64,000 nt of DNA, from assembly GCA_905182335.1 (NCBI GenBank), contig CAJJBE010000003.1:62001-126000 (forward strand). Reading direction: 5' to 3'. A program made the translations under genes and the position numbers. Positions 1 to 8,263 of the stretch are shown piece by piece. The notes under the pieces are model-generated. The model had not been told where the DNA came from, made no database searches, and was given only the letters and a program-made list of their open reading frames with translations. Each line of letters begins with the position of its first letter. Positions within the stretch are counted from its first letter, which is position 1. This stretch comes from Flavobacteriales bacterium UBA4466 (GTDB lineage Bacteria > Bacteroidota > Bacteroidia > Flavobacteriales_D > Crocinitomicaceae).

Positions 1-1
1 A

Positions 2-724
2 GATATTGTTGCAGAAAATGGGGTCGTTCACATTCTAGATGAAGTAGTCGTGCCCTTCGAAACCGTTGTTGATGTTGCTATTGATAATGGATTCACAACA
101 CTTACAACAGCAGTTATTACTGCAGAATTATTACCAGCTTTAACTGATCCGTACAATCTATTTACTGTATTTGCACCAACTAATGATGCTTTTGATGCCT
201 TAGCTACAGAGTTAGGCACAGATCTTACGGGGATATTAGCGCTCCCAAATTTAGCTGATGTGCTGTTATATCACGTAGTAAGTGGAGATGTAGAATCTGG
301 AGATTTAGTTAATGGACCAGTACCTACTTTAAATGGTAGTGATATTATAGTTGACTTATCAAATGGCGTAATGATAAATGACGCAATGGTTTCGTTGCCA
401 GATGTAGAGGCTGAGAATGGTATGGTGCATGTTATTGATGGTGTGCTTCTTCCTCCAACTGCAGGTATTAATAAAAATGAGTTGAATGGATTTGATATTT
501 TCCCAAACCCAACAGCTGATTTTATTAATGTTAAAGTTGAATATTTTGATTTAAAAGATGTTTCAATTTTAAATAATGTCGGTCAAGTAGTTAAGATTAC
601 TCCTTTAACTTCTAATGAGACAAGAATAAATGTTCTTGACTTAGCACCTGGTAATTATACTATAGGTGTTCAAGGGCAAGGTAAATCTAAATATGAGAGG
701 TTAGTTATTACTTCATTGAAGTAA
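2..724 (+). CDS. Fasciclin (FAS1) domain surface protein with type IX sorting tail, 5' partial
   Basis: The reading frame is open from the first complete codon, so the true start lies before the window. The first 16 or so residues (ending NGVVHILDEVVVP) are the tail of one FAS1 domain. A second FAS1 domain follows, with the usual FAPTNDAFDAL block and the closing GMVHVIDGVLLPP. The last ~75 residues start with FDIFPNPTADFINV and end in ERLVITSLK, a typical type A sorting domain for type IX secretion. FAS1 domains usually mediate adhesion, so a secreted, surface-anchored adhesive or matrix protein is inferred. The PorU/PorV pair encoded at 34085-39253 would be its export and attachment partners. 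A strong terminator follows. The number of FAS1 domains upstream cannot be seen. Confidence 0.9.
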   Translation, partial: DIVAENGVVHILDEVVVPFETVVDVAIDNGFTTLTTAVITAELLPALTDPYNLFTVFAPTNDAFDALATELGTDLTGILALPNLADVLLYHVVSGDVESGDLVNGPVPTLNGSDIIVDLSNGVMINDAMVSLPDVEAENGMVHVIDGVLLPPTAGINKNELNGFDIFPNPTADFINVKVEYFDLKDVSILNNVGQVVKITPLTSNETRINVLDLAPGNYTIGVQGQGKSKYERLVITSLK

Positions 725-775
725 TTTTTGTAGTAGTTAGTTACAATAATTTAGTAGCTAGTTATAAATTAAGTT

Positions 776-809
776 GGGCTCAGGTTTTAATTTCCTGAGC
801 CCTTTTTTT
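776..809 (+). terminator. Rho-independent terminator after the fasciclin gene
   Basis: A 9-bp stem GGGCTCAGG/CCTGAGCCC with a 9-nt loop is followed by seven T. It lies 51 bases after the fasciclin stop and separates that gene from the SRPBCC/TspO pair. Confidence 0.9.
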
Positions 810-823
810 ATTAATTTTTTATT

Positions 824-1303
824 ATGGTTAATTTTGAAAGTTACTCTGGATTATATAAGTTGGTGTCCACACAATGGATCGATTCTTCTTTAGATGAAGT
901 GTGGGATTATTTCTCGAACCCTAGAAATTTACAATCGATGACCCCTGATGATTTGAATTTTGAAATTCTCAGTAATCCTTCGAGTGTTATGCGGGAGGGA
1001 GATGTTATAGTCTATAAGATTCAAATATTACCTTTCGTTAAGGTTAAGTGGGTGACTGAGATAAAGTCGGTTTCTACTTTAAATTCATTTGTTGATGAAC
1101 AGCGTACAGGACCTTACAAGATGTGGCATCATAGGCATTCATTTGAATCTAAAGATGGAGGGACATTGATTACTGATGAGGTTCATTTTATGTTGCCTTT
1201 AGGTTTCTTATCTCGTCCTTTTTACCCTATTTTTATTAAACCTAAATTGAATAAAATATTTAATTTTAGGGTTTTAAAAATAGCTGATGTCTTTAAAAAA
1301 TAG
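824..1303 (+). CDS. SRPBCC family protein (START/Bet v1-like fold)
   Basis: A 159-residue soluble protein without signal peptide. The N-terminus (STQWIDSSLDEVWDYFSNPRNL) is the classic opening of SRPBCC ligand-binding proteins. The middle WVTEIKSV and the following FVDEQRTGPYKMWHHRHSF match the subgroup often annotated as ligand-binding SRPBCC or 'cell division inhibitor'. The fold binds hydrophobic ligands in a deep cavity; the ligand here is unknown. The stop is three bases before the TspO start, so the two are very likely co-transcribed. TspO binds porphyrins and other lipophilic molecules, so a shared small-molecule role is possible but is only inference. Confidence 0.8.
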   Translation: MVNFESYSGLYKLVSTQWIDSSLDEVWDYFSNPRNLQSMTPDDLNFEILSNPSSVMREGDVIVYKIQILPFVKVKWVTEIKSVSTLNSFVDEQRTGPYKMWHHRHSFESKDGGTLITDEVHFMLPLGFLSRPFYPIFIKPKLNKIFNFRVLKIADVFKK

Positions 1304-1305
1304 CT

Positions 1306-1770
1306 ATGATGAGATTATTTATAGTAGTTGTCTTTATTGTAGTTAACTTTCTAGCCTTAGCTATAGGAGGTGCTTATACTTCTGATGGTATTTCTTCTGA
1401 TTGGTATCAAGAGCTGAATAAGGCGCCTTGGACTCCTCCTGGCTGGATGTTTGGAGTTGCTTGGACGACGATTATGATTTTTTTTAGCTTTTACATGGCT
1501 AACCTATATCGCTTTGGTAAATCAAGAATTCTTATTTTCGGATTATTTCTCTTACAATGGGTATTGAATGTAGTATGGAACCCGATATTCTTTTATTTCA
1601 GAAATGTTGAGTTTGGATTGGTTGTTATTTTATGCTTGACAGGAATAGTAGGTGTTTTCTTGTTTAAGTATTATAATCTTCTAAAATTAAGGTCATTATT
1701 TATTGTTCCATATTTCCTTTGGCTAATTATCGCTTCATCACTTAACTACTATATTTATCTATATAATTAG
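1306..1770 (+). CDS. TspO/MBR family membrane protein
   Basis: A 154-residue protein with five predicted hydrophobic segments, the normal TspO topology and length. Family signatures are visible: WYQELNKAPWTPPGWMFGVAWT near residues 30-50 and WNPIFFYFRN near residue 88. TspO proteins bind porphyrins and related lipophilic ligands and have been linked to tetrapyrrole control and photo-oxidative stress in bacteria. The start ATG is chosen from the ATGATG doublet two bases after the SRPBCC stop; either ATG could serve. Expression is presumably coupled to the gene before it. Nothing in the sequence tells which ligand it handles. Confidence 0.9.
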   Translation: MMRLFIVVVFIVVNFLALAIGGAYTSDGISSDWYQELNKAPWTPPGWMFGVAWTTIMIFFSFYMANLYRFGKSRILIFGLFLLQWVLNVVWNPIFFYFRNVEFGLVVILCLTGIVGVFLFKYYNLLKLRSLFIVPYFLWLIIASSLNYYIYLYN

Positions 1771-1866
1771 AAGAAATATCACTTTTAAAAGTGATGTTTT
1801 ACCAGTCACATTTTAATTAAACTTTTAATTAATGATAATACATTTATAATACTGTTTATCATAGTT

Positions 1867-4110
1867 TTAAATATTAAGTATAAGTTTTAATTTTTTTAGT
1901 GATTCTTGATTTCTTACGCTTTTAAATGCCTGTTCAATTTTATTCTTTTCTGATTGTGTTAAGTGCCAGGATAGTGATATTCGATCTTTACTTTTTTCAC
2001 GTAGATTGAAGGATATCAAATCAAGAGGAAAGTTAATTTCTTGTGTGCTTAATTTAATTAATTCTTCTTGGTCGAAATCTTGAACTCTAGGGAAGTTTTT
2101 GTACATATTTCCAAACGGAAGGGTTAGTTTGTCAATAAATGATATTTGACTATATGATTCATTGTCAAGAACCTTTTTTGTGTCGCGTATTTGAACTACA
2201 ATAACACCTGATGTATTTTCTTTTATCCAGTCCTTCATAGCAAACAAAAATTCCATCATTGTTTTTCCGCCATAATTATCACGAAGCCCCGCATCCATTA
2301 GTTGTACTTCTGGGGATGTCGGAAGGGTTACCATTGGCATAACGAATGGAAATGTTGCGTTGGCTCGCAATACGGTTGTGAACCTAAGTTGTTGTACATC
2401 TTGATGTTTTAGTAATGAATGGATGTCTATGTTTTCATTGGATTCTATCATTTTAGAATTATTTCTATGATCTGCTGTTAGGAAATTGATGTTTTGAGAT
2501 GCTATTAGTAGGCGTCTTCCATCGTTGATGATAGTGGGAGAAAATATTATTGTTGGTATTTTTCCGCTTCTTTCAAAAGGTGCATAATATCCAAGGTGGT
2601 GTCTTAGTGCTTGATTTGTGTTATTTAATAACTGTTCTTCAAAAGCATGGCCTCGATCTTTTGTGTATTCATGACCATTGTATTCCAGTGTTTGATAGCG
2701 AACAAATATATCGTTAGTGGAAGCTGTAAATGAAAGCTTGTTTAGCATGTCGTTTCCAATATTATCGCGGTATTTTTTTTGTTGAGGATTATTAATTAAT
2801 CCTAGTTGCTTTTGAAGTATTAGTTCTCTATAATATGATGCGCCTATCATTCCGCCAGAAGCACCTGTAATTAGTTGGGTGTGTTTAGTTAGTTTTCCAT
2901 TAAGTACTTCATCTGTTTTTTGTAAAACCGTCATGGTCCATAGTGCGCTTCGTGATCCTCCGCCAGAAGTATTTATTATAATCAGTTTTGGTTTTGGTTG
3001 GCCAGTATTTGTTTTCCAATGCTCGAGTGTTAGTAAGTAGTTTTTGTATGTTGAATCATTTAGAGCTTTGTTTGTTGTGATCTTTTTTATTGCGTTTATC
3101 GAGTACTCATCTTTCGAGGTTGCGCTATAATCTAATCCATAGGCGTAGTTTGTATATTTAAAAAACGGCGTGGTCTCACTTAGGTAGTTCATCATAATGG
3201 CTGTTAGAACGAGTAACGGGTATACCCAAGCTTTAAGCCATGAGTGCAGGGCGCTAAAAAGCATAAGTGAGATTGTTAGTAAGAGTACAATGCTAGCGCC
3301 AGCAGGAACTTCAAATATGTTGTAGTTGTGAAATATACCAAGGATGAAAAATATGATTATGGTTATGATTTCAAATATTGATCCGTTGATTTTATTTTTT
3401 GCGAATATTTTTTCTACTAAACTTTGGTCAAAGTGAGAAAAACGTCTACTTGTAAATAACTTCAGTCCTTTTCCTATATATATAGAAGAGTTGAATTCAC
3501 TTTTGTTGAATCGTTCAAACCAGTCTTCGTGTTTGTGGGTCAATGAGCTAATTGGTTTTGTTGATTGATCGTCGTGTACTGGATACTTGTTTTTCTGTCC
3601 GAAACGAAAGAAGTATAAAAAGGAAAGGGTAAAGAATGTAATGCTTCCGGTGATTAAGGCAAGAGCGAAAAATAGAATATCTAATTTGCTTTGGAGTTCT
3701 TCTTGATGTTGAAATACACTTATTTTGATAATGAATATAATGTAAAATAGAGTCGGTATAATTGCGTTATTAATACAGAATTTAAAAAAGGGCCTAGACA
3801 GGGTTGTTAGGAATGGAAATAAAGGTCCAATTTTAATGTAGCTGTATGTATTGAATCCCATTACAAAACCTCCAATTGCAAGCCCCATCATAAAGAATGA
3901 ACCAATACCAACTTCATTTAAGTATTCGGGTGATAGGAATAAGAAAGGAACTCCAAAATCACTTCCGGCACAATCAAGTATTATGGCAAAAATAAAAATC
4001 CAGAAAAAAATTGAAATAAGATTGTATTTAATCTGAGCTAAAATTAATTGCAATGGAAAAAGAGAGCGTACCAATTCAAATAAGTTCTTTTTTTCACGTG
4101 CTTCTTCCAT
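1867..4110 (-). CDS. Patatin-like phospholipase with N-terminal membrane domain
   Basis: A 747-residue protein. The first ~330 residues contain several hydrophobic segments (FFWIFIFAIILDCAG, FFMMGLAIGGFVMGF, IIPTLFYIIFIIKISVF and others), predicting a multi-pass membrane domain. The C-terminal half is patatin-like: an oxyanion-type loop NTSGGGSRSALW, the nucleophile motif GASGG with Ser418, and the catalytic Asp in MDAGLRDNYGG (Asp606). Such proteins are serine/aspartate-dyad lipid acyl hydrolases. Substrate and side of the membrane are not known. It lies 43 bases downstream of an acyl-CoA thioesterase on the same strand, so they may form a lipid-related operon. The function of the membrane half is not recognised. 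Confidence 0.8.
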   Translation of the reverse strand: MEEAREKKNLFELVRSLFPLQLILAQIKYNLISIFFWIFIFAIILDCAGSDFGVPFLFLSPEYLNEVGIGSFFMMGLAIGGFVMGFNTYSYIKIGPLFPFLTTLSRPFFKFCINNAIIPTLFYIIFIIKISVFQHQEELQSKLDILFFALALITGSITFFTLSFLYFFRFGQKNKYPVHDDQSTKPISSLTHKHEDWFERFNKSEFNSSIYIGKGLKLFTSRRFSHFDQSLVEKIFAKNKINGSIFEIITIIIFFILGIFHNYNIFEVPAGASIVLLLTISLMLFSALHSWLKAWVYPLLVLTAIMMNYLSETTPFFKYTNYAYGLDYSATSKDEYSINAIKKITTNKALNDSTYKNYLLTLEHWKTNTGQPKPKLIIINTSGGGSRSALWTMTVLQKTDEVLNGKLTKHTQLITGASGGMIGASYYRELILQKQLGLINNPQQKKYRDNIGNDMLNKLSFTASTNDIFVRYQTLEYNGHEYTKDRGHAFEEQLLNNTNQALRHHLGYYAPFERSGKIPTIIFSPTIINDGRRLLIASQNINFLTADHRNNSKMIESNENIDIHSLLKHQDVQQLRFTTVLRANATFPFVMPMVTLPTSPEVQLMDAGLRDNYGGKTMMEFLFAMKDWIKENTSGVIVVQIRDTKKVLDNESYSQISFIDKLTLPFGNMYKNFPRVQDFDQEELIKLSTQEINFPLDLISFNLREKSKDRISLSWHLTQSEKNKIEQAFKSVRNQESLKKLKLILNI

Positions 4111-4153
4111 CGTATTTAATATAAGGAAAAAAAAGGAGAAATCTTTTATAAAT

Positions 4154-4576
4154 TTATACTTTGATTTCGTACGGAAGCATTAGTTTTAAAAAGTCTTTGG
4201 GTGGCGACTTGGGGAGCATTGTTTTTTTTGAAACGAAAACTAGCGTTGTAGTCGAAATTGCAATGGTTTCTCCTAGTTCGTTGGTGATGGTGTAGTTGAA
4301 TGTTAGTCTAGGCCCTTTTGTTTCAGTTATTTCAGTGTGAATTGTAAGGTTGTCATCATATTTAGCTGGTGCTTTGTAGTTTACTTTAAAGTCGACTACA
4401 GGTAGCATTATACCTCGGTCTTCAAGGCTTTTATAGCTCATGCCAATATCCCGTAACGCTTCTACACGTCCAACTTCGAAATATTGTGCATAATTACCAT
4501 AATAGCAATATCCCATTTGGTCTGTTTCTCCGTAACGGACTCTTAGTGTTGTTAAGCTGCTAAAATTTAACTTCAT
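4154..4576 (-). CDS. Acyl-CoA thioesterase, YbgC/4-hydroxybenzoyl-CoA thioesterase-like hotdog protein
   Basis: A 140-residue single hotdog domain. The signature RVRYGETDQMGYCYYGNYAQYFEVGR at residues 12-37 carries the catalytic-type Asp and the N-x-x-x-Y-F pattern of the YbgC/4HBT branch, and the length is standard. These enzymes hydrolyse short to medium acyl-CoA thioesters in the cytoplasm, and in many bacteria YbgC sits with the Tol-Pal system. Here the downstream neighbour is instead a membrane patatin-like hydrolase. The start is an ATG preceded by an AT-rich intergenic region shared with dnaA, which is transcribed divergently. Confidence 0.85.
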   Translation of the reverse strand: MKLNFSSLTTLRVRYGETDQMGYCYYGNYAQYFEVGRVEALRDIGMSYKSLEDRGIMLPVVDFKVNYKAPAKYDDNLTIHTEITETKGPRLTFNYTITNELGETIAISTTTLVFVSKKTMLPKSPPKDFLKLMLPYEIKV

Positions 4577-4921
4577 TGTTTATAAGTATAATTATAAAAT
4601 TAATCATTACAATGTTGTGTTTGACTAAAAAGAATAATGTAATTTAGCATTGTATTTATCTATTCATTTAGGTTTATTAATTTAATTTACTTTAAATCAG
4701 TATTTTAAATATGGAGATGTAGTATTCGTTCAGAAAATGTCTTTTTTTGTTAAAATTTTTAGAAGTAAAACTTTTGATAAAATCAATGGGTAAATGACTT
4801 TTTTTTAAACTTTATTATGTGAATATTTGTCGTGTCAAAAACAAACGAAACAAGCACTGCTATAAAAAAGAATTAACCGAGCTTTTTTAAGCGACCACTA
4901 ACACTAATAAAAATTGTAAGT
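4577..4921. other. AT-rich divergent intergenic region upstream of dnaA
   Basis: 345 bases without a gene, between the divergent thioesterase and dnaA starts. I looked for DnaA boxes (TTATCCACA and close variants) and found no convincing one, so an origin is not supported here. A near-match to the Bacteroidota -7 element (AATATTTG, 4822-4829, one mismatch) lies about 95 bases before dnaA. A short AAAAAAG/CTTTTTT inverted pair around 4865-4889 could form a weak hairpin in the dnaA leader. No clear -33 TTG is seen for either gene. Confidence 0.4.
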
Positions 4922-6352
4922 ATGAGCAAAAATCACGAGCCAATATGGGGGGCATGCTTAAAGATAATTAAGGATAATATATCTTTACAAGCTTTTAAAA
5001 CATGGTTCGAACCTATTGTTCCTGTTAAGTTAGAAGATAATGTTTTGACTATACAAGTTCCATCACACTTTTTCTACGAGTGGTTAGAGGAAAATTATAT
5101 TGTTCTTCTCAAAAAGGTAATACAAAAAGAGCTTGGCTCTGAAGGAAGGCTAGAGTACAGTATTATTATGGAAAATAATACAACAAAATCAACACCTTAT
5201 ACAGTTAAGTTGCCAGCGTTAAATAGTAAGTCATTGAGGAATGCCCCTGTTTCTATGCCGCTTAATGTAAGTGAAAATCAAATCAGAAACCCATTTATTA
5301 TTCCAGGGCTAAAGAAGGTTAATGTAGATTCAAATTTAAACCCATCATATTCTTTTGACAATTTTGTTGAAGGAGATTGTAACCGTTTGGCGAGAGCCTC
5401 TGGTTATGCTGTAGCTAATAAGCCAGGTGGCACTGCATTTAATCCGTTATTGATTTATGGAGGAGTTGGACTAGGTAAGACTCACTTGGCTCACGCAATT
5501 GGAATTTCAATTAAAGATCAGTTCCCAAATAAAACTGTTCTTTATGTTGGTTCAGAAAAATTTGCACACCAATTTATTGATGCAATTAAGAACCAAACTA
5601 CAAATGACTTTATTCACTTCTATCAAATGATAGATGTGTTAATTATAGATGATGTTCAGTTCTTTTCAGGTAAAGAGAAAACACAAGACGTATTCTTTCA
5701 TGTGTTTAATCATTTGCACCAAAATGGTAAGCAAATCATTTTGACAAGTGATAAACCGCCTGTAGAGATGCAAGGAATGGAACAGCGTTTGCTTTCTCGA
5801 TTTAAATGGGGTTTGTCTGCTGATTTAGGAGCACCGGATTTAGAGACTAGAATGGCAATTCTTGAGAAGAAACTATACGGAAATGGTATAGAGCTTCCTA
5901 AAGATGTAACGGAATATTTAGCTTATTCAATCAATACTAATGTTCGTGAGATGGAGGGTGCATTGAATACACTGCTGGCTCAAGCGTCATTAAATAAGAA
6001 GGCAATTACATTAGAGCTTGCGAAACAAATGGTGGATAAGTTTGTTAAAAACACTGCTCGTGAAGTTTCTATCGAATACATTCAAAAAGTTGTTTGTGAT
6101 TATTTCGACTTAGCACTTGAGATTCTTAAGTCTAAAACAAGGAAAAGAGAAGTTGTTCAAGCCCGACAAATTTCAATGTATTTTTCTAAAAAAATGACGA
6201 AGTCTTCATTAGCAAATATTGGAGCGCATTGCGGAGGGAAAGATCATGCTACAGTTTTACATGCTTGCAGAACGGTTACCAATCTCTCTGAAACAGACAA
6301 GCAGTTTAGAGCTTATTTGGAAGATCTAGAAAAGAAATTAACAATTCAATAA
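4922..6352 (+). CDS. dnaA: Chromosomal replication initiator DnaA
   Basis: 476 residues, normal for the family. Domain I (residues 1-80) has the typical FKTWFEPIVPV and FFYEWLEENY stretches. A short linker follows. Domain III contains YSFDNFVEGDCNRLA, the Walker A loop GGVGLGKTH (Lys186), Walker B VLIIDDVQFF and the arginine-finger region EQRLLSRFKWG. Domain IV ends with the DNA-binding signature IGAHCGGKDHATVLHACR. The protein binds DnaA boxes, opens oriC and loads the helicase. No DnaA boxes are evident directly upstream, so the origin may lie elsewhere, as is common in Bacteroidota. A terminator follows immediately. Confidence 0.98.
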   Translation: MSKNHEPIWGACLKIIKDNISLQAFKTWFEPIVPVKLEDNVLTIQVPSHFFYEWLEENYIVLLKKVIQKELGSEGRLEYSIIMENNTTKSTPYTVKLPALNSKSLRNAPVSMPLNVSENQIRNPFIIPGLKKVNVDSNLNPSYSFDNFVEGDCNRLARASGYAVANKPGGTAFNPLLIYGGVGLGKTHLAHAIGISIKDQFPNKTVLYVGSEKFAHQFIDAIKNQTTNDFIHFYQMIDVLIIDDVQFFSGKEKTQDVFFHVFNHLHQNGKQIILTSDKPPVEMQGMEQRLLSRFKWGLSADLGAPDLETRMAILEKKLYGNGIELPKDVTEYLAYSINTNVREMEGALNTLLAQASLNKKAITLELAKQMVDKFVKNTAREVSIEYIQKVVCDYFDLALEILKSKTRKREVVQARQISMYFSKKMTKSSLANIGAHCGGKDHATVLHACRTVTNLSETDKQFRAYLEDLEKKLTIQ

Positions 6353-6357
6353 TATAA

Positions 6358-6384
6358 AAACCATCAGTTCGCTGATGGTTTTTT
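6358..6384 (+). terminator. Rho-independent terminator of dnaA
   Basis: A 10-bp stem AAACCATCAG/CTGATGGTTT with a TTCG tetraloop, followed by a T run. It begins six bases after the dnaA stop. Confidence 0.92.
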
Positions 6385-6420
6385 GTGTTTAAGCCCTTTA
6401 ATGAAATACTAGTTTAATTA

Positions 6421-6455
6421 GTATGTTATGATAACATACGATACAAATAGATTTG
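6421..6455 (+). promoter_or_regulatory. 19-nt perfect palindrome followed by a TAnnTTTG promoter element
   Basis: GTATGTTATGATAACATAC (6421-6439) is a perfect inverted repeat with 9-nt arms around one base. Eight bases later TAGATTTG (6448-6455) matches the Bacteroidota -7 consensus TAnnTTTG. The palindrome occupies the place where the -33 contact would fall, so it could be an operator for a dimeric regulator controlling the YigZ-family gene. The transcript would have a leader of ~105 bases before the TTG start at 6567. No known regulator binding site was recognised. Confidence 0.5.
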
Positions 6456-6566
6456 AGAAAGTTGATATAAATTATCAAAGAAACATAGTCAGGTATCTAT
6501 TTTGTAAAAGGTGATTACCAGCACTGATTCAGTATATTAATTGTCAAGTTAAAATAAGTTCAGTTT

Positions 6567-7181
6567 TTGAGTTTAAATTCTAAATACCTTACGGTTAAGA
6601 GCGAAACCGAAGGTTTGTATAAGGAGAAGGGGTCTAAGTTTATTGGTATTGCTATTCTTTGCTACAATGAAGAGGATGCAAAAGTTTTCTTAGAAGAGTG
6701 GAGAAAACGCCACCATCAATCACATCACTTGTGTTATGCTTATAAATTTGGTGTAGATGGTTATAGATACAGAGCTAATGATGATGGTGAGCCAAATAAT
6801 TCTGCAGGGCAACCTATTCTTGGTCAAATAGAGTCGTTTGAGTTAACGAATGTGCTAATTGGTGTTGTTCGCTATTACGGAGGCACTAAGCTTGGTGTAG
6901 GCGGCTTAATTAACGCGTATCGAACTGCTGCAAAAATGGCAATTAAAAATGGTGATGTTATTGAGTTAGAAGTCTACGAATGGATTGATATTTTATTCAG
7001 TTATGAAGATATGCCTCATATCATGAACCTATTAAAAAAGCACAATCTAACGCTTTCTAATAATGTGTTTGAAGAATCCTGTAAGCTGACCACGTTCTTA
7101 GATCTTAATATGGCGGTAGGCATAAAAGATGAGTTGCTTAAATATGATAGTGTTGAGTTGATCGATAAAGGGATTTACTAA
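6567..7181 (+). CDS. IMPACT/YigZ (UPF0029) family protein
   Basis: 204 residues. The N-terminal half carries the family signature: KEKGSKFIGIA, then HHLCYAYKFG, DDGEPNNSAGQPIL and VRYYGGTKLGVGGLINAYR (about residues 75-120). The C-terminal ~80 residues fit the ferredoxin-like DUF1949 domain of bacterial YigZ proteins. The family relates to eukaryotic IMPACT, which binds GCN1; the bacterial role is not settled. The start is a TTG, since no in-frame ATG or GTG lies between the upstream stop and the first conserved residues. A palindrome and promoter element lie ~110 bases upstream. Confidence 0.9.
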   Translation: MSLNSKYLTVKSETEGLYKEKGSKFIGIAILCYNEEDAKVFLEEWRKRHHQSHHLCYAYKFGVDGYRYRANDDGEPNNSAGQPILGQIESFELTNVLIGVVRYYGGTKLGVGGLINAYRTAAKMAIKNGDVIELEVYEWIDILFSYEDMPHIMNLLKKHNLTLSNNVFEESCKLTTFLDLNMAVGIKDELLKYDSVELIDKGIY

Positions 7182-7238
7182 AAGGCTGAAAGATGAATTA
7201 TTTCTTTAAATAGGTAGTGGTGGCTTGGCTAGGTTTTA

Positions 7239-7246
7239 TACTTTTG
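7239..7246 (+). promoter_or_regulatory. TAnnTTTG promoter element for the M42 peptidase gene
   Basis: TACTTTTG matches the Bacteroidota -7 consensus and ends 20 bases before the TTG start at 7267. No well-placed upstream TTG is seen, so this is a partial promoter match. Confidence 0.45.
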
Positions 7247-7266
7247 AGCTTATAAAATAAACTGAT

Positions 7267-8190
7267 TTGGAATTATTAAAACAACTCGTTGACGTAAGGT
7301 CAGCTTCTGGAGATGAATTTAGGATGAAAGAATTCCTGCTTGATTATATAAAAAAAGAACAATCAAATTGGAAAGTAGAACCAGTAATTATTGAAGGTCG
7401 TGGCTTTCAGGATTGCTTGATTTTGGTTTTTGGAAAACCTCGAACTGCCATTTATGCTCATATGGATAGTATAGGTTTTTCAGTTGGATATGATTCCGAA
7501 CTAATAAAAATTGGAGGTCCAAGAGCTATTGATGGAATACAATTGGTTGGTTCTGATAGTAAGGGTGAGATAGAGACAGAGTTAATGTTGATTGAAGGAG
7601 AGGATGGTTCAGAGCATATACAATATGTATTCAATCGTACTATAGATAGGGGGACTATGCTTACGTTTAAGCCAGATTTTAGAGAAAATTCTGATTGGAT
7701 TCAATCTCCTTATATAGATAATCGACTTGGAGTGTGGAATGCTTTGATGGTAGCTAAGAATCTTGAGCATGGAGCCATTGTTTTTTCAACATATGAAGAA
7801 CACGGAGGGAATTCAGTGGCGTTTTGTGCAAAGTACTTAATGGAGAAATATAGTGTGTATCAATCTCTTATTTCTGACATCACTTGGGTGACCTCAGGAG
7901 TAGTTCATGGTAAAGGAGTGGCGATTTCAATGCGTGATATTTGTTTACCAAGAAAGACCTATTTAGACCGAATTATTAATATAGCTGATAAGTCAGGTAT
8001 TGATTTTCAATTAGAAGTTGAGTCGGCAGGAGGGAGTGATGGAGGAGTGCTTCAGAAGTCTGATCTACCTATTGATTGGTGTTTTATAGGGGCGCCAGAA
8101 GACAATGTTCATACACCGGATGAGAAAGTCTTCAAATATGATATCATGACAATGGTGGAGTTGTATAAAGTCTTAATGAAAGATCTGTAG
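7267..8190 (+). CDS. M42-family aminopeptidase (glutamyl aminopeptidase/endoglucanase M fold)
   Basis: 307 residues, slightly short for M42 (usually 330-360). The metal and catalytic motifs are present in order: YAHMDSIGF (first metal His/Asp), YIDNRLGVWNA (bridging Asp), FSTYEEHGG (catalytic Glu pair), SAGGSDGGV and the terminal metal His in NVHTPDEKV. These cytosolic di-metal enzymes trim N-terminal residues from peptides and often form large tetrahedral complexes. The start is TTG, placed at the conserved LLKQLVDVRSASGDE; no ATG is available. A bidirectional terminator separates it from pckA, which converges on it. Confidence 0.85.
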   Translation: MELLKQLVDVRSASGDEFRMKEFLLDYIKKEQSNWKVEPVIIEGRGFQDCLILVFGKPRTAIYAHMDSIGFSVGYDSELIKIGGPRAIDGIQLVGSDSKGEIETELMLIEGEDGSEHIQYVFNRTIDRGTMLTFKPDFRENSDWIQSPYIDNRLGVWNALMVAKNLEHGAIVFSTYEEHGGNSVAFCAKYLMEKYSVYQSLISDITWVTSGVVHGKGVAISMRDICLPRKTYLDRIINIADKSGIDFQLEVESAGGSDGGVLQKSDLPIDWCFIGAPEDNVHTPDEKVFKYDIMTMVELYKVLMKDL

Positions 8191-8210
8191 AAGGTTTCGT
8201 TTTAGATAAA

Positions 8211-8240
8211 AAAAACCTCGCCATATTGACGAGGTTTTTT
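8211..8240. terminator. Bidirectional terminator between the M42 gene and pckA
   Basis: Stem AAAAACCTCG/CGAGGTTTTT with a 9-nt loop and T runs on both strands, placed between two convergent genes. Confidence 0.9.
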
Positions 8241-8263
8241 CATGAATTTTTTTATATACTTTC

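Noticed and set aside
4577-4921. Replication origin next to dnaA
   Set aside because: No convincing DnaA boxes or AT-rich 13-mer arrays; only generally AT-rich DNA.
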